From Fretibacter sp964410285 (GTDB lineage: Bacteria > Pseudomonadota > Alphaproteobacteria > Caulobacterales > Maricaulaceae), in contig CAYPFR010000005.1 of assembly GCA_964410285.1 (NCBI GenBank), forward strand, positions 124,001 through 188,000: a DNA stretch of 64,000 nt. Reading direction: 5' to 3'. Positions 53,670 to 62,616 of the stretch are shown here, piece by piece; within the stretch, counting starts at the first letter, position 1; each line of letters starts with the position of its first letter. Both the position numbers and the translations under genes were made by a program. The notes below the pieces were generated by a model. It worked only from the letters and a program-made list of their open reading frames with translations. It was not told the origin of the DNA and did not search any database.

Positions 53670-55913
53670 TTGGAAGGCTCAGCGCTTCTATCTCATAAAG
53701 GGTGCACAATAAACAAGACAAATTTTGATATTAAACCCGCGGAAGAAACGCCGTGGGAAGAGGCAGCAGCCAGCTACCATAGCGCAGCTGAGTCGGCGGA
53801 GCGCGCTCGCCGCTGGTGGCACTCTGAGCCCGCGCATACCCGTGATATCCCCAAAACAGTTGACTGGTCTGTTGCAGGATTTGCGGCTGGCATTGGCCTT
53901 TATTTTGGCCTTTCCTTCGAACCTGATTTGGGGGTGGCCATTGGTATGGTCGCAGCCGCCATATTTTTGTGGATTTTGGCTGAAAAACATGAGGTGAAGT
54001 GGCGGGCCATCCCGATCCTCGTATTCATGGTCCTCGGATTCGGGCGAGCGGTTTGGCATAGCCATGAAGCGCAGACTCCCTTCTTAGATGAAGGTTTTTA
54101 CAGCGTGACGGGATGGATCGAAGCCATTGAAAAATCGGGAAGTGGAGTGCGCTGGCGTCTTCGCGTTCATAATATTGAGGGACGCAACCTTCCAGAGGGC
54201 AATATTCGGAAAATACGGGTCAAAATTAATGCGGGCAAGGATCAGATAGGACCCAATTTCAAAGGCGGAGACGGAGTAACACTGAGCGCTATTTTGAGCG
54301 CACCGCCGCCGCCTGTTGTTCCAAATGGCTATGATCCTGCGCGGAGGGCATATTTTCAGGGCTTGAGTGCTTATGGTTTTTCCACCTCTATCCCCGCGCC
54401 GGTTTCCTTGACCAGCCGAAATATTAGCGAGACATTCTCTCGCCGATTAACACGCTATAGATATAGCCTCGCGCAGCGGGTACGCGCGCAAGCCCCGCTA
54501 GAAACCGCCGGATTGCAAGTTGCCCTGCTAACAGGCATTCGAAGCTATATCCCGGATAGCCAGGTCGACAGCCTTCGGGCAGCAGGACTTGCCCATGTTC
54601 TGGCAATTTCGGGACTACATATGGGGCTACTGGCCGGAGGGGCTTACTGGCTCGCATCGCTAGGCCTTGCTTGCATAACCCCGCTTTCACGCAGATATGA
54701 TATGCGCAAAATCGCAGCCATTATTGGCGCGTTGGCAGCCACAGCCTATTTGCTTTTATCGGGAGCTTCGGTTGCGACGCAGCGTGCCTATGTGATGTCA
54801 TTAATCGTGTTTTTAGCTGTAATTTTAGACAGACGAGCCTTTTCCATCCGCTCTGTATCCATAGCCGCGTTACTTACGCTCGCCCTGCACCCCGAAGCCT
54901 TAATGTCGGCAGGTTTCCAAATGTCATTTGCGGCCGTCACCGCGCTTGTTGTCGTTTATCGCCATTGGCAAGGACCGGTCGGGACTTATGGCCCGCTTCG
55001 ACAGACTTGGGGCGCGAGATTTATATCGGGACTCTCAACGCTCTCGATCACCAGCTTTGTCGCGGGTAGCGCGACCTCCGTTTACGCGCTCATGCATTTT
55101 AACCGCATGGCGAAATGGGGTTTTGCGGGTAATCTGCTCGCGATGCCAATTTTTACGTTCTTGGTTATGCCGGCCGCGCTTTTATCCTTGATCGCTATGC
55201 CCCTTGGACTTGAAGCCGCGCCACTCAGGTTTATGGGATATTCACTGATGGCGTTACTGAGAGTCTCTGATAACGTTGCTGGCTGGCCCGGCGCGCTCAC
55301 CTATATCAAGTCGCCCCACGAAGCCGTCTTGGCGCTCTATAGTCTCGGCTTTCTCTGGCTTTGCCTTGGGGGAAAAAGGTTACGCCTTATAAGCCTTGCA
55401 ATATTTGCCATTTGTGCGGGGCTTTGGGCCTTTTCGCCGACGCCCGATTTACGTGTTTCTGATGATGGCCGCATTGCACTCTTGCAAAAGGGGCGCGGCC
55501 AAATAAGCAGCCTTTATGTGAGTTCAAAGCGGGCCGACAAATATGGACGCGAGCAATTCACTCAGAGGGCAGGGATCGCAAAAGCCAGCACCCAAAGCTA
55601 TAAAGATACGCTGGCACTTTGCGATGCTTTGGCCTGCCGCCTGACTTTTGCCGGGCGCACGGTTTCAATCATTAATCACCCGTCAGAGGTAATAGAGGAA
55701 TGCGAGGCATCCGATCTTGTCATTATTGTAAATCGCCGCTCGGGCCCGGTTGCGCGACGAAATTGCGCCGCAGCCCTCATTGACGAACGCGATTTCAAGG
55801 CAAACGGCGCCTATGATGTCTTTTTAAGCAGCAAAGAGCTGTGGCTAAAACCTGCTAATCCGAAAGCGCGTCGGGCGCGACCTTGGGGCATATCCACTTA
55901 TCGGAAAAGCTAG
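53670..55913 (+). CDS. comEC: ComEC/Rec2-family DNA-uptake channel protein
   Basis: ComEC forms the inner-membrane channel for single-stranded DNA in natural transformation. The 747-residue protein has N-terminal helices and an OB-like DUF4131 region (about 120-250). The Competence domain follows, with the hallmark GLAHVLAISGLHMGLLAGG and many helices to about 590. A short C-terminal soluble part of ~150 residues follows, in which I see no H-x-H-x-D-H motif. It therefore seems to lack the metallo-beta-lactamase nuclease domain. No ATG precedes the first helix, and the TTG at 53670 is the best start but has a poor ribosome-binding site. Confidence 0.88.
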   Translation: MEGSALLSHKGCTINKTNFDIKPAEETPWEEAAASYHSAAESAERARRWWHSEPAHTRDIPKTVDWSVAGFAAGIGLYFGLSFEPDLGVAIGMVAAAIFLWILAEKHEVKWRAIPILVFMVLGFGRAVWHSHEAQTPFLDEGFYSVTGWIEAIEKSGSGVRWRLRVHNIEGRNLPEGNIRKIRVKINAGKDQIGPNFKGGDGVTLSAILSAPPPPVVPNGYDPARRAYFQGLSAYGFSTSIPAPVSLTSRNISETFSRRLTRYRYSLAQRVRAQAPLETAGLQVALLTGIRSYIPDSQVDSLRAAGLAHVLAISGLHMGLLAGGAYWLASLGLACITPLSRRYDMRKIAAIIGALAATAYLLLSGASVATQRAYVMSLIVFLAVILDRRAFSIRSVSIAALLTLALHPEALMSAGFQMSFAAVTALVVVYRHWQGPVGTYGPLRQTWGARFISGLSTLSITSFVAGSATSVYALMHFNRMAKWGFAGNLLAMPIFTFLVMPAALLSLIAMPLGLEAAPLRFMGYSLMALLRVSDNVAGWPGALTYIKSPHEAVLALYSLGFLWLCLGGKRLRLISLAIFAICAGLWAFSPTPDLRVSDDGRIALLQKGRGQISSLYVSSKRADKYGREQFTQRAGIAKASTQSYKDTLALCDALACRLTFAGRTVSIINHPSEVIEECEASDLVIIVNRRSGPVARRNCAAALIDERDFKANGAYDVFLSSKELWLKPANPKARRARPWGISTYRKS

Positions 55914-56551
55914 TGATATTGCCGAACAAGCCCCACGAGTACGCCTTGCACTTCGACTCGATCCGGGCCAAAACTCCGTGTCGGATAGTCAGGATTTTCT
56001 GCAATTAATTCAACGTTTTGGCCTGATTTTCTTAAAGTCTTGAGAGTAGCCTCTTCCTGATCCACGAGGGCGACAATAATTTGCCCATTGCGGGCGGTAT
56101 TGGCACGGCGAACCACAACAATGTCGCCATCCAAAATTCCTGCGCCCGTCATAGAGTCGCCCTCGATCTCTAGCGCGAAATGATCGCCTTTGCCCATCAT
56201 GCTCGGCGGCACTGACATCATGTTATAGCTGTCTTCTAGCGCTGCGATGGGGTTACCCGCTGCAATCTTGCCAACAAAGGGTATTTCGTAGTCGTCATTT
56301 GCGGCAACTGGCGGGGCGATAGGTCTCGACAAGCTATCTTGCGGCAGCTTTAGAACTTCAAGGGCACGGGCTTTATTGGGCAGGCGGCGGATAAATCCGC
56401 GTTCTTCAAGGGCGGTAATCAGGCGATGAATCCCGGATTTAGAGGCCAGCCCCAGCGCATCTTTCATTTCGTCATAAGAGGGCGGCACGCCATGTTTCTT
56501 GATTTTCTTATCAATCAGTAGAAGTAAATCTTTTTGTTTTTGCGTCAACAT
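55910..56551 (-). CDS. lexA: LexA repressor (SOS response)
   Basis: LexA represses DNA-damage genes until RecA* triggers self-cleavage. The 213-residue protein has an N-terminal winged HTH (1-65; SYDEMKDALGLASKSGIHRLI), a linker, and the S24 domain. The latter has the cleavage pair Ala98-Gly99 (KIAAGNP), nucleophile Ser133 (EGDSMTGAG) and general base Lys171 (EATLKTL). All catalytic residues are intact. A perfect GTTC-N7-GTTC box upstream points to autoregulation. The 3' end overlaps comEC by four bases. Confidence 0.97.
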   Translation of the reverse strand: MLTQKQKDLLLLIDKKIKKHGVPPSYDEMKDALGLASKSGIHRLITALEERGFIRRLPNKARALEVLKLPQDSLSRPIAPPVAANDDYEIPFVGKIAAGNPIAALEDSYNMMSVPPSMMGKGDHFALEIEGDSMTGAGILDGDIVVVRRANTARNGQIIVALVDQEEATLKTLRKSGQNVELIAENPDYPTRSFGPDRVEVQGVLVGLVRQYH

Positions 56552-56599
56552 AGCTTAGCTCCATTTAGGCGCTGCCCTGAAATCAATGAGAATTAAATT

Positions 56600-56614
56600 G
56601 AACAAAACAGCAAC
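56600..56614 (-). promoter_or_regulatory. Second, imperfect LexA-box-like site upstream of lexA
   Basis: On the plus strand GAAC (56600-56603), seven bases, CAAC (56611-56614): one mismatch to GAAC-N7-GAAC. It is closer to the lexA start than the perfect box and might be a weaker second site. Confidence 0.35.
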
Positions 56615-56624
56615 ATGCGATTTC

Positions 56625-56639
56625 GTTCTGGCAATGTTC
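56625..56639 (-). promoter_or_regulatory. LexA box in front of lexA (autoregulation)
   Basis: GTTC (56625-56628), seven bases (TGGCAAT), GTTC (56636-56639) is an exact alphaproteobacterial LexA operator. It lies 73 bases upstream of the lexA start codon and 10 bases after the trpC stop, so it probably lies in a lexA-specific promoter separate from the trp transcript. Confidence 0.85.
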
Positions 56640-56649
56640 TGCACGCATG

Positions 56650-57450
56650 TCAAGTCCCACGTAAATCCTGGGTGGCGGCCTCTATATCCTTTGCCCGCAT
56701 CAGGCTCTCGCCAATAAGGAAGCTCTGGGCGCCAGCAGCCGCAAGCGTTTTAATGTCGGCCCGCGTAAATATACCGCTTTCCGCCACTAGAAATGCGTTT
56801 TTCGGGGCAATCGGCGCAAGGGTTTGAAAGGTTTGAAGGGAGGTCTCAAAAGTGCGTAAATCGCGATTGTTGATGCCGATCATTTCGGCGCCAAGGGCCG
56901 CCGCACGCGCCATCTCGGCGGCGTCATGGGTTTCCACCAATACATCAAGATGCAGGACGCGGGCCTCTTCCATCAATGCAGCGGCAGCTGCGTCGTCAAT
57001 CATGGCCATAATCACGAGAACACAGTCAGCGCCCATAGCAGCGGACTCAGCGATCTGAATAGGTTCTAGCAAAAAATCTTTTCGCAGTAGCGGCAGCGAA
57101 CACGCACGGCGAACCTGCTGGAATATCTCCGGACTGCCTTGAAAACCGGGGCCGTCTGTGAGCACGGATAGACAAGAGGCACCTCCGGCCTCATAGGCTT
57201 TGGCAATAGCAGCAGGATCAAAGTCCTCCCGGATGGTGCCCTTGGACGGGCTGGCCTTTTTTACCTCGGTTATCAGCGCGGGCTCGGATGATGATTTAAG
57301 CGCCGCCATAAATCCGCGCGGGGCAGGGCCGTTGGCCGCAATCTTCCGCAGGGCCTCTATGCTCGTCTGCGATTTTAACACCTCGACTTCGCGGGCCTTA
57401 TAGGCCGCAATTTTCTTCAGCACGTTCGGCGCCTTCATTAAACTAGCCAT
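56650..57450 (-). CDS. trpC: Indole-3-glycerol phosphate synthase
   Basis: TrpC closes the indole ring in tryptophan synthesis. The 266-residue TIM barrel has the N-terminal helix VLKKIAAYKAREVEVLK, then VKKASPSKGTI with the catalytic Lys. It also has LLRKDFLLEPIQI, IGINNRDLRTFE and VAESGIFTRAD. It is not fused to TrpF. The start at 57450 is supported by AAAGGTG eight bases upstream and overlaps trpD by eight bases; the internal ATG at 57438 has no such site. Confidence 0.95.
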   Translation of the reverse strand: MASLMKAPNVLKKIAAYKAREVEVLKSQTSIEALRKIAANGPAPRGFMAALKSSSEPALITEVKKASPSKGTIREDFDPAAIAKAYEAGGASCLSVLTDGPGFQGSPEIFQQVRRACSLPLLRKDFLLEPIQIAESAAMGADCVLVIMAMIDDAAAAALMEEARVLHLDVLVETHDAAEMARAAALGAEMIGINNRDLRTFETSLQTFQTLAPIAPKNAFLVAESGIFTRADIKTLAAAGAQSFLIGESLMRAKDIEAATQDLRGT

Positions 57451-58456
57451 TGGACACCTTTATGAGCACCGAGAGCGCGGCCTGCGCTTTGCCTTGATCA
57501 ATCGAAGTGATCGCCAAATCAATACCAGTAGGAATATCCTCCGCGAGCCCTGCAATCATAAGGGCCGCCCCGCTATTTAGAAGGACTATATCCCGATAGG
57601 CAGAATGCTCGCCGGCAAGTAACTGCGATAGGGCGAGGGCATTGTGCGATGGCTCGCCTCCGCGCAGGCTATCAAGGCTTGTAAGCTCGATGCCGTAGCT
57701 TTGCGGCGAGACAGTAAATTCGCTCACCGTGCCGTTTTTAACTTCTGATACATGGGTCGGGCCCGTAGTTGAAATTTCATCAAGGCCATCCAGACCATGA
57801 ACAACCCAGACATGCGCCGCGCCAAGCGCGCAAAGCGCCTCGGCCATAGGTCGGCGGAAACGGTCTTCCGATACCCCAAGCAGCATTCGCTTTGCATGAG
57901 CCGGATTGCATAAAGGCCCGAGCAAATTAAATAGCGTGCGTACCCCCAGCGCCTTTCGCGCTGGCCCGACGTGGCGCATAGCAGGATGATGATTAGGCGC
58001 AAATAAAAACCCTATGCCTGCGGTCTTTACGCATAGGGCGGCTGTCTTTGGATCTATCGCGAGATTAACGCCCAGAGTAGACAGCGTATCCGCTGTACCG
58101 GTCAGGCTACTGGCCGCGCGATTGCCATGCTTGGCGACCTTTGCGCCCGCACCCGCACAAACGAGCGCGCAAGCCGTAGAGATCGACAAGGTATTCAGCC
58201 CTGTACCGCCGGTCCCGACAATATCAATAATAGATGCGTTAATATCCACCGGTGTCATATGGCGGCGCATAACAGATGTGCCGATACGGATTTCGTCCGC
58301 CGTTATGCCCGCAGCTTCAAGTCCCAAAAGAAAAGCAGCAATCTGCGTATCCGAAACTTCGCCCGCCAATATGGAGGTAAGCGCCGCTTCAAGCACCTCG
58401 GGACTCAGACGCTCTGCAGCTGCGAGGGATTTAAACAAGCTAGGCGCCAGGCTCAT
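57443..58456 (-). CDS. trpD: Anthranilate phosphoribosyltransferase
   Basis: TrpD transfers phosphoribose to anthranilate. The 337-residue protein has the PRPP-binding IVGTGGTGLNTLSIST, the loop AKHGNRAASSLTGTAD and GPARKALGVRTLFNLLGPLCNPA. It is separate from TrpG. Its ATG overlaps the trpG stop (ATGA), indicating coupling. Confidence 0.96.
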   Translation of the reverse strand: MSLAPSLFKSLAAAERLSPEVLEAALTSILAGEVSDTQIAAFLLGLEAAGITADEIRIGTSVMRRHMTPVDINASIIDIVGTGGTGLNTLSISTACALVCAGAGAKVAKHGNRAASSLTGTADTLSTLGVNLAIDPKTAALCVKTAGIGFLFAPNHHPAMRHVGPARKALGVRTLFNLLGPLCNPAHAKRMLLGVSEDRFRRPMAEALCALGAAHVWVVHGLDGLDEISTTGPTHVSEVKNGTVSEFTVSPQSYGIELTSLDSLRGGEPSHNALALSQLLAGEHSAYRDIVLLNSGAALMIAGLAEDIPTGIDLAITSIDQGKAQAALSVLIKVSNG

Positions 58457-59031
58457 GTCTTAAGACCTGCCATTTCTAAAAAGGCCCCGATCAAAGCATG
58501 ACCATTCTCTGACGCGATACTCTCGGGATGAAATTGTAGGCCATGAACAGGTTTTGACCTGTGGCGCAGCCCCATGATCTCGCCGTCGGCTGTCCAAGCA
58601 TTTGCAATTAATTCATCAGGCAAGGTTTCGCGCTCAACGGATAAGCTGTGATAGCGCGTGGCGTTAAAGGGCGACGCGAGGCCCTCAAACACGCCGGTGC
58701 CGTCATGCTCAATCGGAGAGACTTTACCATGCATAATAGATTTGGCTCGGATGACTTTACCGCCATAAGCTTGACCAATGGATTGCATACCTAAGCATAT
58801 CCCGAGAATTGGCAGCGTATCAGGCGCGGCCTTCAGCAATTCAAGGCAAATACCCGCTTCATTGGGCGTGCAGGGTCCAGGCGACAGGAGGATAGCCTGC
58901 GCGCCCATATCGAGTGCTTGCTGGGCATTTAAATCATCATTACGCACGACGCGCGTATCAGCGCCCAATTCTTGCGCATAATGCACGAGATTGTAAGTAA
59001 AGCTGTCGTAATTATCGATAACAAGAAGCAC
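58453..59031 (-). CDS. trpG: Anthranilate synthase glutamine amidotransferase component
   Basis: This class I glutaminase feeds ammonia to TrpE. The 192-residue protein has the nucleophile Cys79 in LGICLGMQ and the His/Glu pair in LQFHPESIAS near the C-terminus. It begins with the standard LLVIDNYDSFTYNLV. GTG start sharing one base with the trpE stop. It may also serve para-aminobenzoate synthesis, as PabA-like dual use is known; no pabB is visible here. Confidence 0.95.
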   Translation of the reverse strand: MLLVIDNYDSFTYNLVHYAQELGADTRVVRNDDLNAQQALDMGAQAILLSPGPCTPNEAGICLELLKAAPDTLPILGICLGMQSIGQAYGGKVIRAKSIMHGKVSPIEHDGTGVFEGLASPFNATRYHSLSVERETLPDELIANAWTADGEIMGLRHRSKPVHGLQFHPESIASENGHALIGAFLEMAGLKT

Positions 59032-60554
59032 TAGATATCTCTATTCGGTTTAACAACGGTTTCAAAACGCACGCTCTGTTCGGCGGCGCGAAAGAGGGCG
59101 GCAGATTTATGCAAGGTCTCTTCAAATTCAGATTTCGGAACAGAATCCATGACAATCCCTGCGCCCGCGCGCACGTGCAGCGTTCCATTTTTAATGATCG
59201 CTGTCCGAAGGGCGATGGCGGTGTCCATCTCGCCTTCGCAGGAGATATAACCAACGGCGCCCGCATAAATCCCGCGTTTTTCGGTTTCAAGCTCATCAAT
59301 AATTTCCATAGCGCGGACTTTCGGAGCGCCTGAGACCGTACCTGCCGGAAAGCCTGCAAAAAGGGCAGAGAGCGCGTCGTGACCGCTTTGAAGCTCGCCT
59401 TCGACATTGGAAACAATGTGCATGACATGGCTATAACGTTCGATGGTAAAACGTTCTGTGACATTGACTGTACCAGGTTTTGCGACTCGGCCCACGTCAT
59501 TGCGCCCCAGATCCAAAAGCATTAAATGCTCAGCGCATTCCTTTGGATCCGCAAGCAGATCGTGCTCATGTGCCATATCCTCGGCCTTTGTTTTACCGCG
59601 GGGACGTGTGCCAGCTATGGGGCGAATAGTAACTACCCCGCCGCGAGAGCGAACCAAAATTTCAGGACTCGAGCCAACAATACTGTGATCGCCAAAATTC
59701 AGAAAATACAAAAAGGGAGAGGGGTTCATACGCCGCAGAGCTCGGTAGAAGGCGAAGGGCGAAGCAGGCATGGGGCTGGAAAGGCGCTGCCCGATGACGA
59801 CCTGAAAGATATCCCCGCTTAGAATATAATCTTTTGCCTTTTGCACGCGCGCGCTAAATTCGGCCTCGCTCGTTCCAAGAACTGGTGTTAGCGATGGCGT
59901 CGCTTGTCGGCTAACGGCTCGGGAGGGGGTGGGCTTTTTCATTTCCGCCTCAACGGTGGAAATGCGCTCCCCGGCGGCCTGATAGGCAGCGGCTGCACTG
60001 GTTTTACTTGGATAAACTGGCGTCGCAATGATCACTTCCTGTGCGATTAGGTCAAAAATCGCAATAAGGGTGGGCCGCACCATGATCGCATCAGGAGTTC
60101 CAATCGGGTCCGCATTGATCGCAGGGAGTTTCTCAACCTGACGGATCATATCATAGCCAAGATACCCAAAGAGCCCCGCCGCCATGGGCGGAATATCCTC
60201 GGGCAGGGAGAAGGCCGACTCAGCCTGTAGGGCGCGAAGGCTATCAAGAGGTTTGCCTTCTAACGGCTGGAAGTTTTCCGTAGCAATGTCAGTCCCGCGC
60301 GCGCATTCGCTTTGCTCGCCTGCACAGCGCCAGACAATATCGGGTGAGAAGCCGAGAAAGCTATAGCGCCCGCGCTGCTCTCCGCCCTGTACGGACTCAA
60401 ACAGAAAAGCATAAGGTTTTCCCAGCGCGATTTTTATATAGGCGGATACTGGCGTGTCGATATCATTGACCACACGCTTTAGGACAAGCTGCGCTTCTCC
60501 TTTATCATAGGCACGCGCAAAGGATTCCAGATCAATATTGAGGCCGCCGCCCAT
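59031..60554 (-). CDS. trpE: Anthranilate synthase component I
   Basis: TrpE makes anthranilate from chorismate and ammonia. The 507-residue protein has the chorismate-binding C-terminal domain with GDIFQVVIGQRLSSPM, NPSPFLYFLNFGDHSIVGSSPE, RPIAGTRPRGKT, LLDLGRNDVGRVAKPGTV and AGAGIVMDSVPKSEFEET. The N-terminal domain holds the feedback-inhibition region. No leader peptide or attenuator is present upstream, because the ATG overlaps the stop of the ppiD-like gene by one base. Confidence 0.96.
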   Translation of the reverse strand: MGGGLNIDLESFARAYDKGEAQLVLKRVVNDIDTPVSAYIKIALGKPYAFLFESVQGGEQRGRYSFLGFSPDIVWRCAGEQSECARGTDIATENFQPLEGKPLDSLRALQAESAFSLPEDIPPMAAGLFGYLGYDMIRQVEKLPAINADPIGTPDAIMVRPTLIAIFDLIAQEVIIATPVYPSKTSAAAAYQAAGERISTVEAEMKKPTPSRAVSRQATPSLTPVLGTSEAEFSARVQKAKDYILSGDIFQVVIGQRLSSPMPASPFAFYRALRRMNPSPFLYFLNFGDHSIVGSSPEILVRSRGGVVTIRPIAGTRPRGKTKAEDMAHEHDLLADPKECAEHLMLLDLGRNDVGRVAKPGTVNVTERFTIERYSHVMHIVSNVEGELQSGHDALSALFAGFPAGTVSGAPKVRAMEIIDELETEKRGIYAGAVGYISCEGEMDTAIALRTAIIKNGTLHVRAGAGIVMDSVPKSEFEETLHKSAALFRAAEQSVRFETVVKPNRDI

Positions 60555-62491
60555 TAGCTATCGCTATCGATACCAAGGAGAGATTTGATTTTCTCGGGTT
60601 TTTCAACGAGCGGATTTTCGGCAATCACCGCATTTTGATAGGCGCGCTGCAAATCGGCGCGAATAGCGACGCTTGCCTGTTCTTGAAGCACATCAGAAAA
60701 CTGGCCTGCCAGACCATCTGTATTGGCGACAATCGCTGTTAGCTCCGCGATTTGGCGGGTCAGCGGCTTAAGCCCTTGTCCGCGTTTAATATCGCCAACT
60801 TTACCTTCCAGCAGTCCGACCGCAACTGTTGGACCGACAACATCCGATTGCGCGGAGCGCACGAGTATAGTCTCCTCAATCGAGGCACCGCTTCCGATCT
60901 CTTTGGCCAGATCATCAAGCGGCGTACCTGTTTGGGCTTTGCTAGCTGTCTCCAGCATAAGCTCATTAATGGCCTCGTCCACCTGAAGTGTTTTCCACAT
61001 GGCGATGGCTTGATCTTTAACCTCATCAAAGGGGCGAAGGACGCTATCGACGACGCTAGTAACCTTCACGGCCGCCCAGCCGCCATTGCTCGTCTCAAAC
61101 AAGTCCGTTTCATATCCAAGGTCATTTGTGAAAATTTCCTGTAAGATGATATCGTCCTCCGCAACGCCCAAAAGATGCGCAATGCCTGACATTTTAACGC
61201 CGTCCCGTGTCTGCCCCAGTCGGTCAATGTAATCAAAGCTTTGCAGCGTTACGCCCGTTTCTTTGGCGATATCTTCAAAGCTAACGCTTTCATCCATAAG
61301 TCCTTCTATCTGGCTCGTGAGATCATAAAGTTTTTCTTGCGCAAATTCTCCGCGAAGACTTTCCGTCAGCTCTTCTTTCATGGTGTCAAAATCGGGAACG
61401 ACAGCGGGGGTAATAGCTGTGACTTTGACAGCGTACCATTGCCCCAAGCTCCCGAGCAGGACTTTTATGTCTCCGTCATTCATAGCGAAGGCGGCTTTGG
61501 ATGTCTCAGGGTCAGTAATATCATCGGGCGACGCGTCACTATAGGACAAGATTTCATGACCCAAACCTGAGGCAATCACAGACGGCTCTTGATCGGTTTG
61601 CAGAAGGTCAGCTGCTTTTTGAGCGCCCGCCTGATCAGGAGAAATAATCTGAACGACGGACCGAGTTTCGGCAGAACCAAGTTCACCAAGTTCCACGCGG
61701 TATTCAAAGGCGGCTTTGAGTTCATCCTTTTTGATTTCTATATTGGGCGTTAAATCAAAATCTTCGATCCGCAGCATCATAAACTGGCGATATTCCGGTG
61801 CAGTAAACGCCGCTTCGCGCTCCGCAATAAAGGCCTTGAGGGTTTCATCATCCGGCGTTTCAGGGTCTGCGACCGCGTCGCGGTTTATGGTAAGAACTCG
61901 GGCTTTACGTTGCTCTGTTAGAAATTTATAGCGCTGCTCGGCAAATTCAGCAGGCGCTTCCACCCCGTCAATGATCGCGGGGACGGTTTGGGCACGGCGC
62001 AGGTCGCGCTCGACGTCGCTTTCAAACTCCGCCCGCGTTATTCGGTTCTGCGCCAAAATAGACTCATATTTCTTTTCGCTGAACTCGCCCGTAAGCTCGT
62101 CCTTAAATACATCGATGTTTGACACCTCTTCACGGGCGACAAATCGGTTTACTCCGATGCCCAGATCATCTGCATCCACGCTAATGACAGATTGCTGAAT
62201 GAGGCCGCCAAGTACCCGCGCGTGAACACCCTGCCGATAAGCTTCGCTGTGAGAAAGCTGCGAGCCTGACTCCAGCGCCATGGCTTCTAGCTCTCGTTTA
62301 AAAGCGCGCTCAAATTCCATACCGTCAATTTCAGAATCGCCAATCGTGGCCACGGCATTGTTTGAACTTGGGCTGAAAACATCATTGATGCCCCAGATTG
62401 CAAACCCAATAACAAGGAACCCAATCAAAATACCAACGAAGAGTTTCTGGATTCGGCTTCCGATGGATTGGGCACTAATTTTTTGCGACAT
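60554..62491 (-). CDS. ppiD: PpiD/SurA_N-type periplasmic folding chaperone (peptidylprolyl isomerase family)
   Basis: The 645-residue protein has one N-terminal transmembrane helix (about 16-34), which anchors it to the inner membrane facing the periplasm. The SurA_N-like region follows (AIWGINDVFSPSSNNAVATI, EFERAFKREL). A PPIC-type parvulin domain is at about 255-375 and a second folding region is C-terminal. PpiD assists newly translocated outer-membrane proteins at the Sec exit. It heads the trp block; ppiD-trpE adjacency is familiar in alphaproteobacteria. It diverges from tpiA. Confidence 0.88.
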   Translation of the reverse strand: MSQKISAQSIGSRIQKLFVGILIGFLVIGFAIWGINDVFSPSSNNAVATIGDSEIDGMEFERAFKRELEAMALESGSQLSHSEAYRQGVHARVLGGLIQQSVISVDADDLGIGVNRFVAREEVSNIDVFKDELTGEFSEKKYESILAQNRITRAEFESDVERDLRRAQTVPAIIDGVEAPAEFAEQRYKFLTEQRKARVLTINRDAVADPETPDDETLKAFIAEREAAFTAPEYRQFMMLRIEDFDLTPNIEIKKDELKAAFEYRVELGELGSAETRSVVQIISPDQAGAQKAADLLQTDQEPSVIASGLGHEILSYSDASPDDITDPETSKAAFAMNDGDIKVLLGSLGQWYAVKVTAITPAVVPDFDTMKEELTESLRGEFAQEKLYDLTSQIEGLMDESVSFEDIAKETGVTLQSFDYIDRLGQTRDGVKMSGIAHLLGVAEDDIILQEIFTNDLGYETDLFETSNGGWAAVKVTSVVDSVLRPFDEVKDQAIAMWKTLQVDEAINELMLETASKAQTGTPLDDLAKEIGSGASIEETILVRSAQSDVVGPTVAVGLLEGKVGDIKRGQGLKPLTRQIAELTAIVANTDGLAGQFSDVLQEQASVAIRADLQRAYQNAVIAENPLVEKPEKIKSLLGIDSDS

Positions 62492-62616
62492 AAGACCGTC
62501 CTATTCTTTGAACTTACATAGACAGCGCCGCGCGGCTTCGCAAGCACATAGCCCGCTTCGAGCTTGATTATCGGCAGGAAATCAACCTATCACATGGGGA
62601 ATTAATGGAGAATTTG

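Noticed and set aside
59031..60620. Search for a trp leader peptide/attenuator before trpE
   Set aside because: trpE begins inside the stop codon of the ppiD-like gene, so there is no room for a leader peptide or attenuator.
62492..62616. GAAC-N7-GACA-like sequence between the ppiD-like gene and tpiA as an SOS box
   Set aside because: The second half-site has two mismatches and neither neighbour is a damage-response gene.
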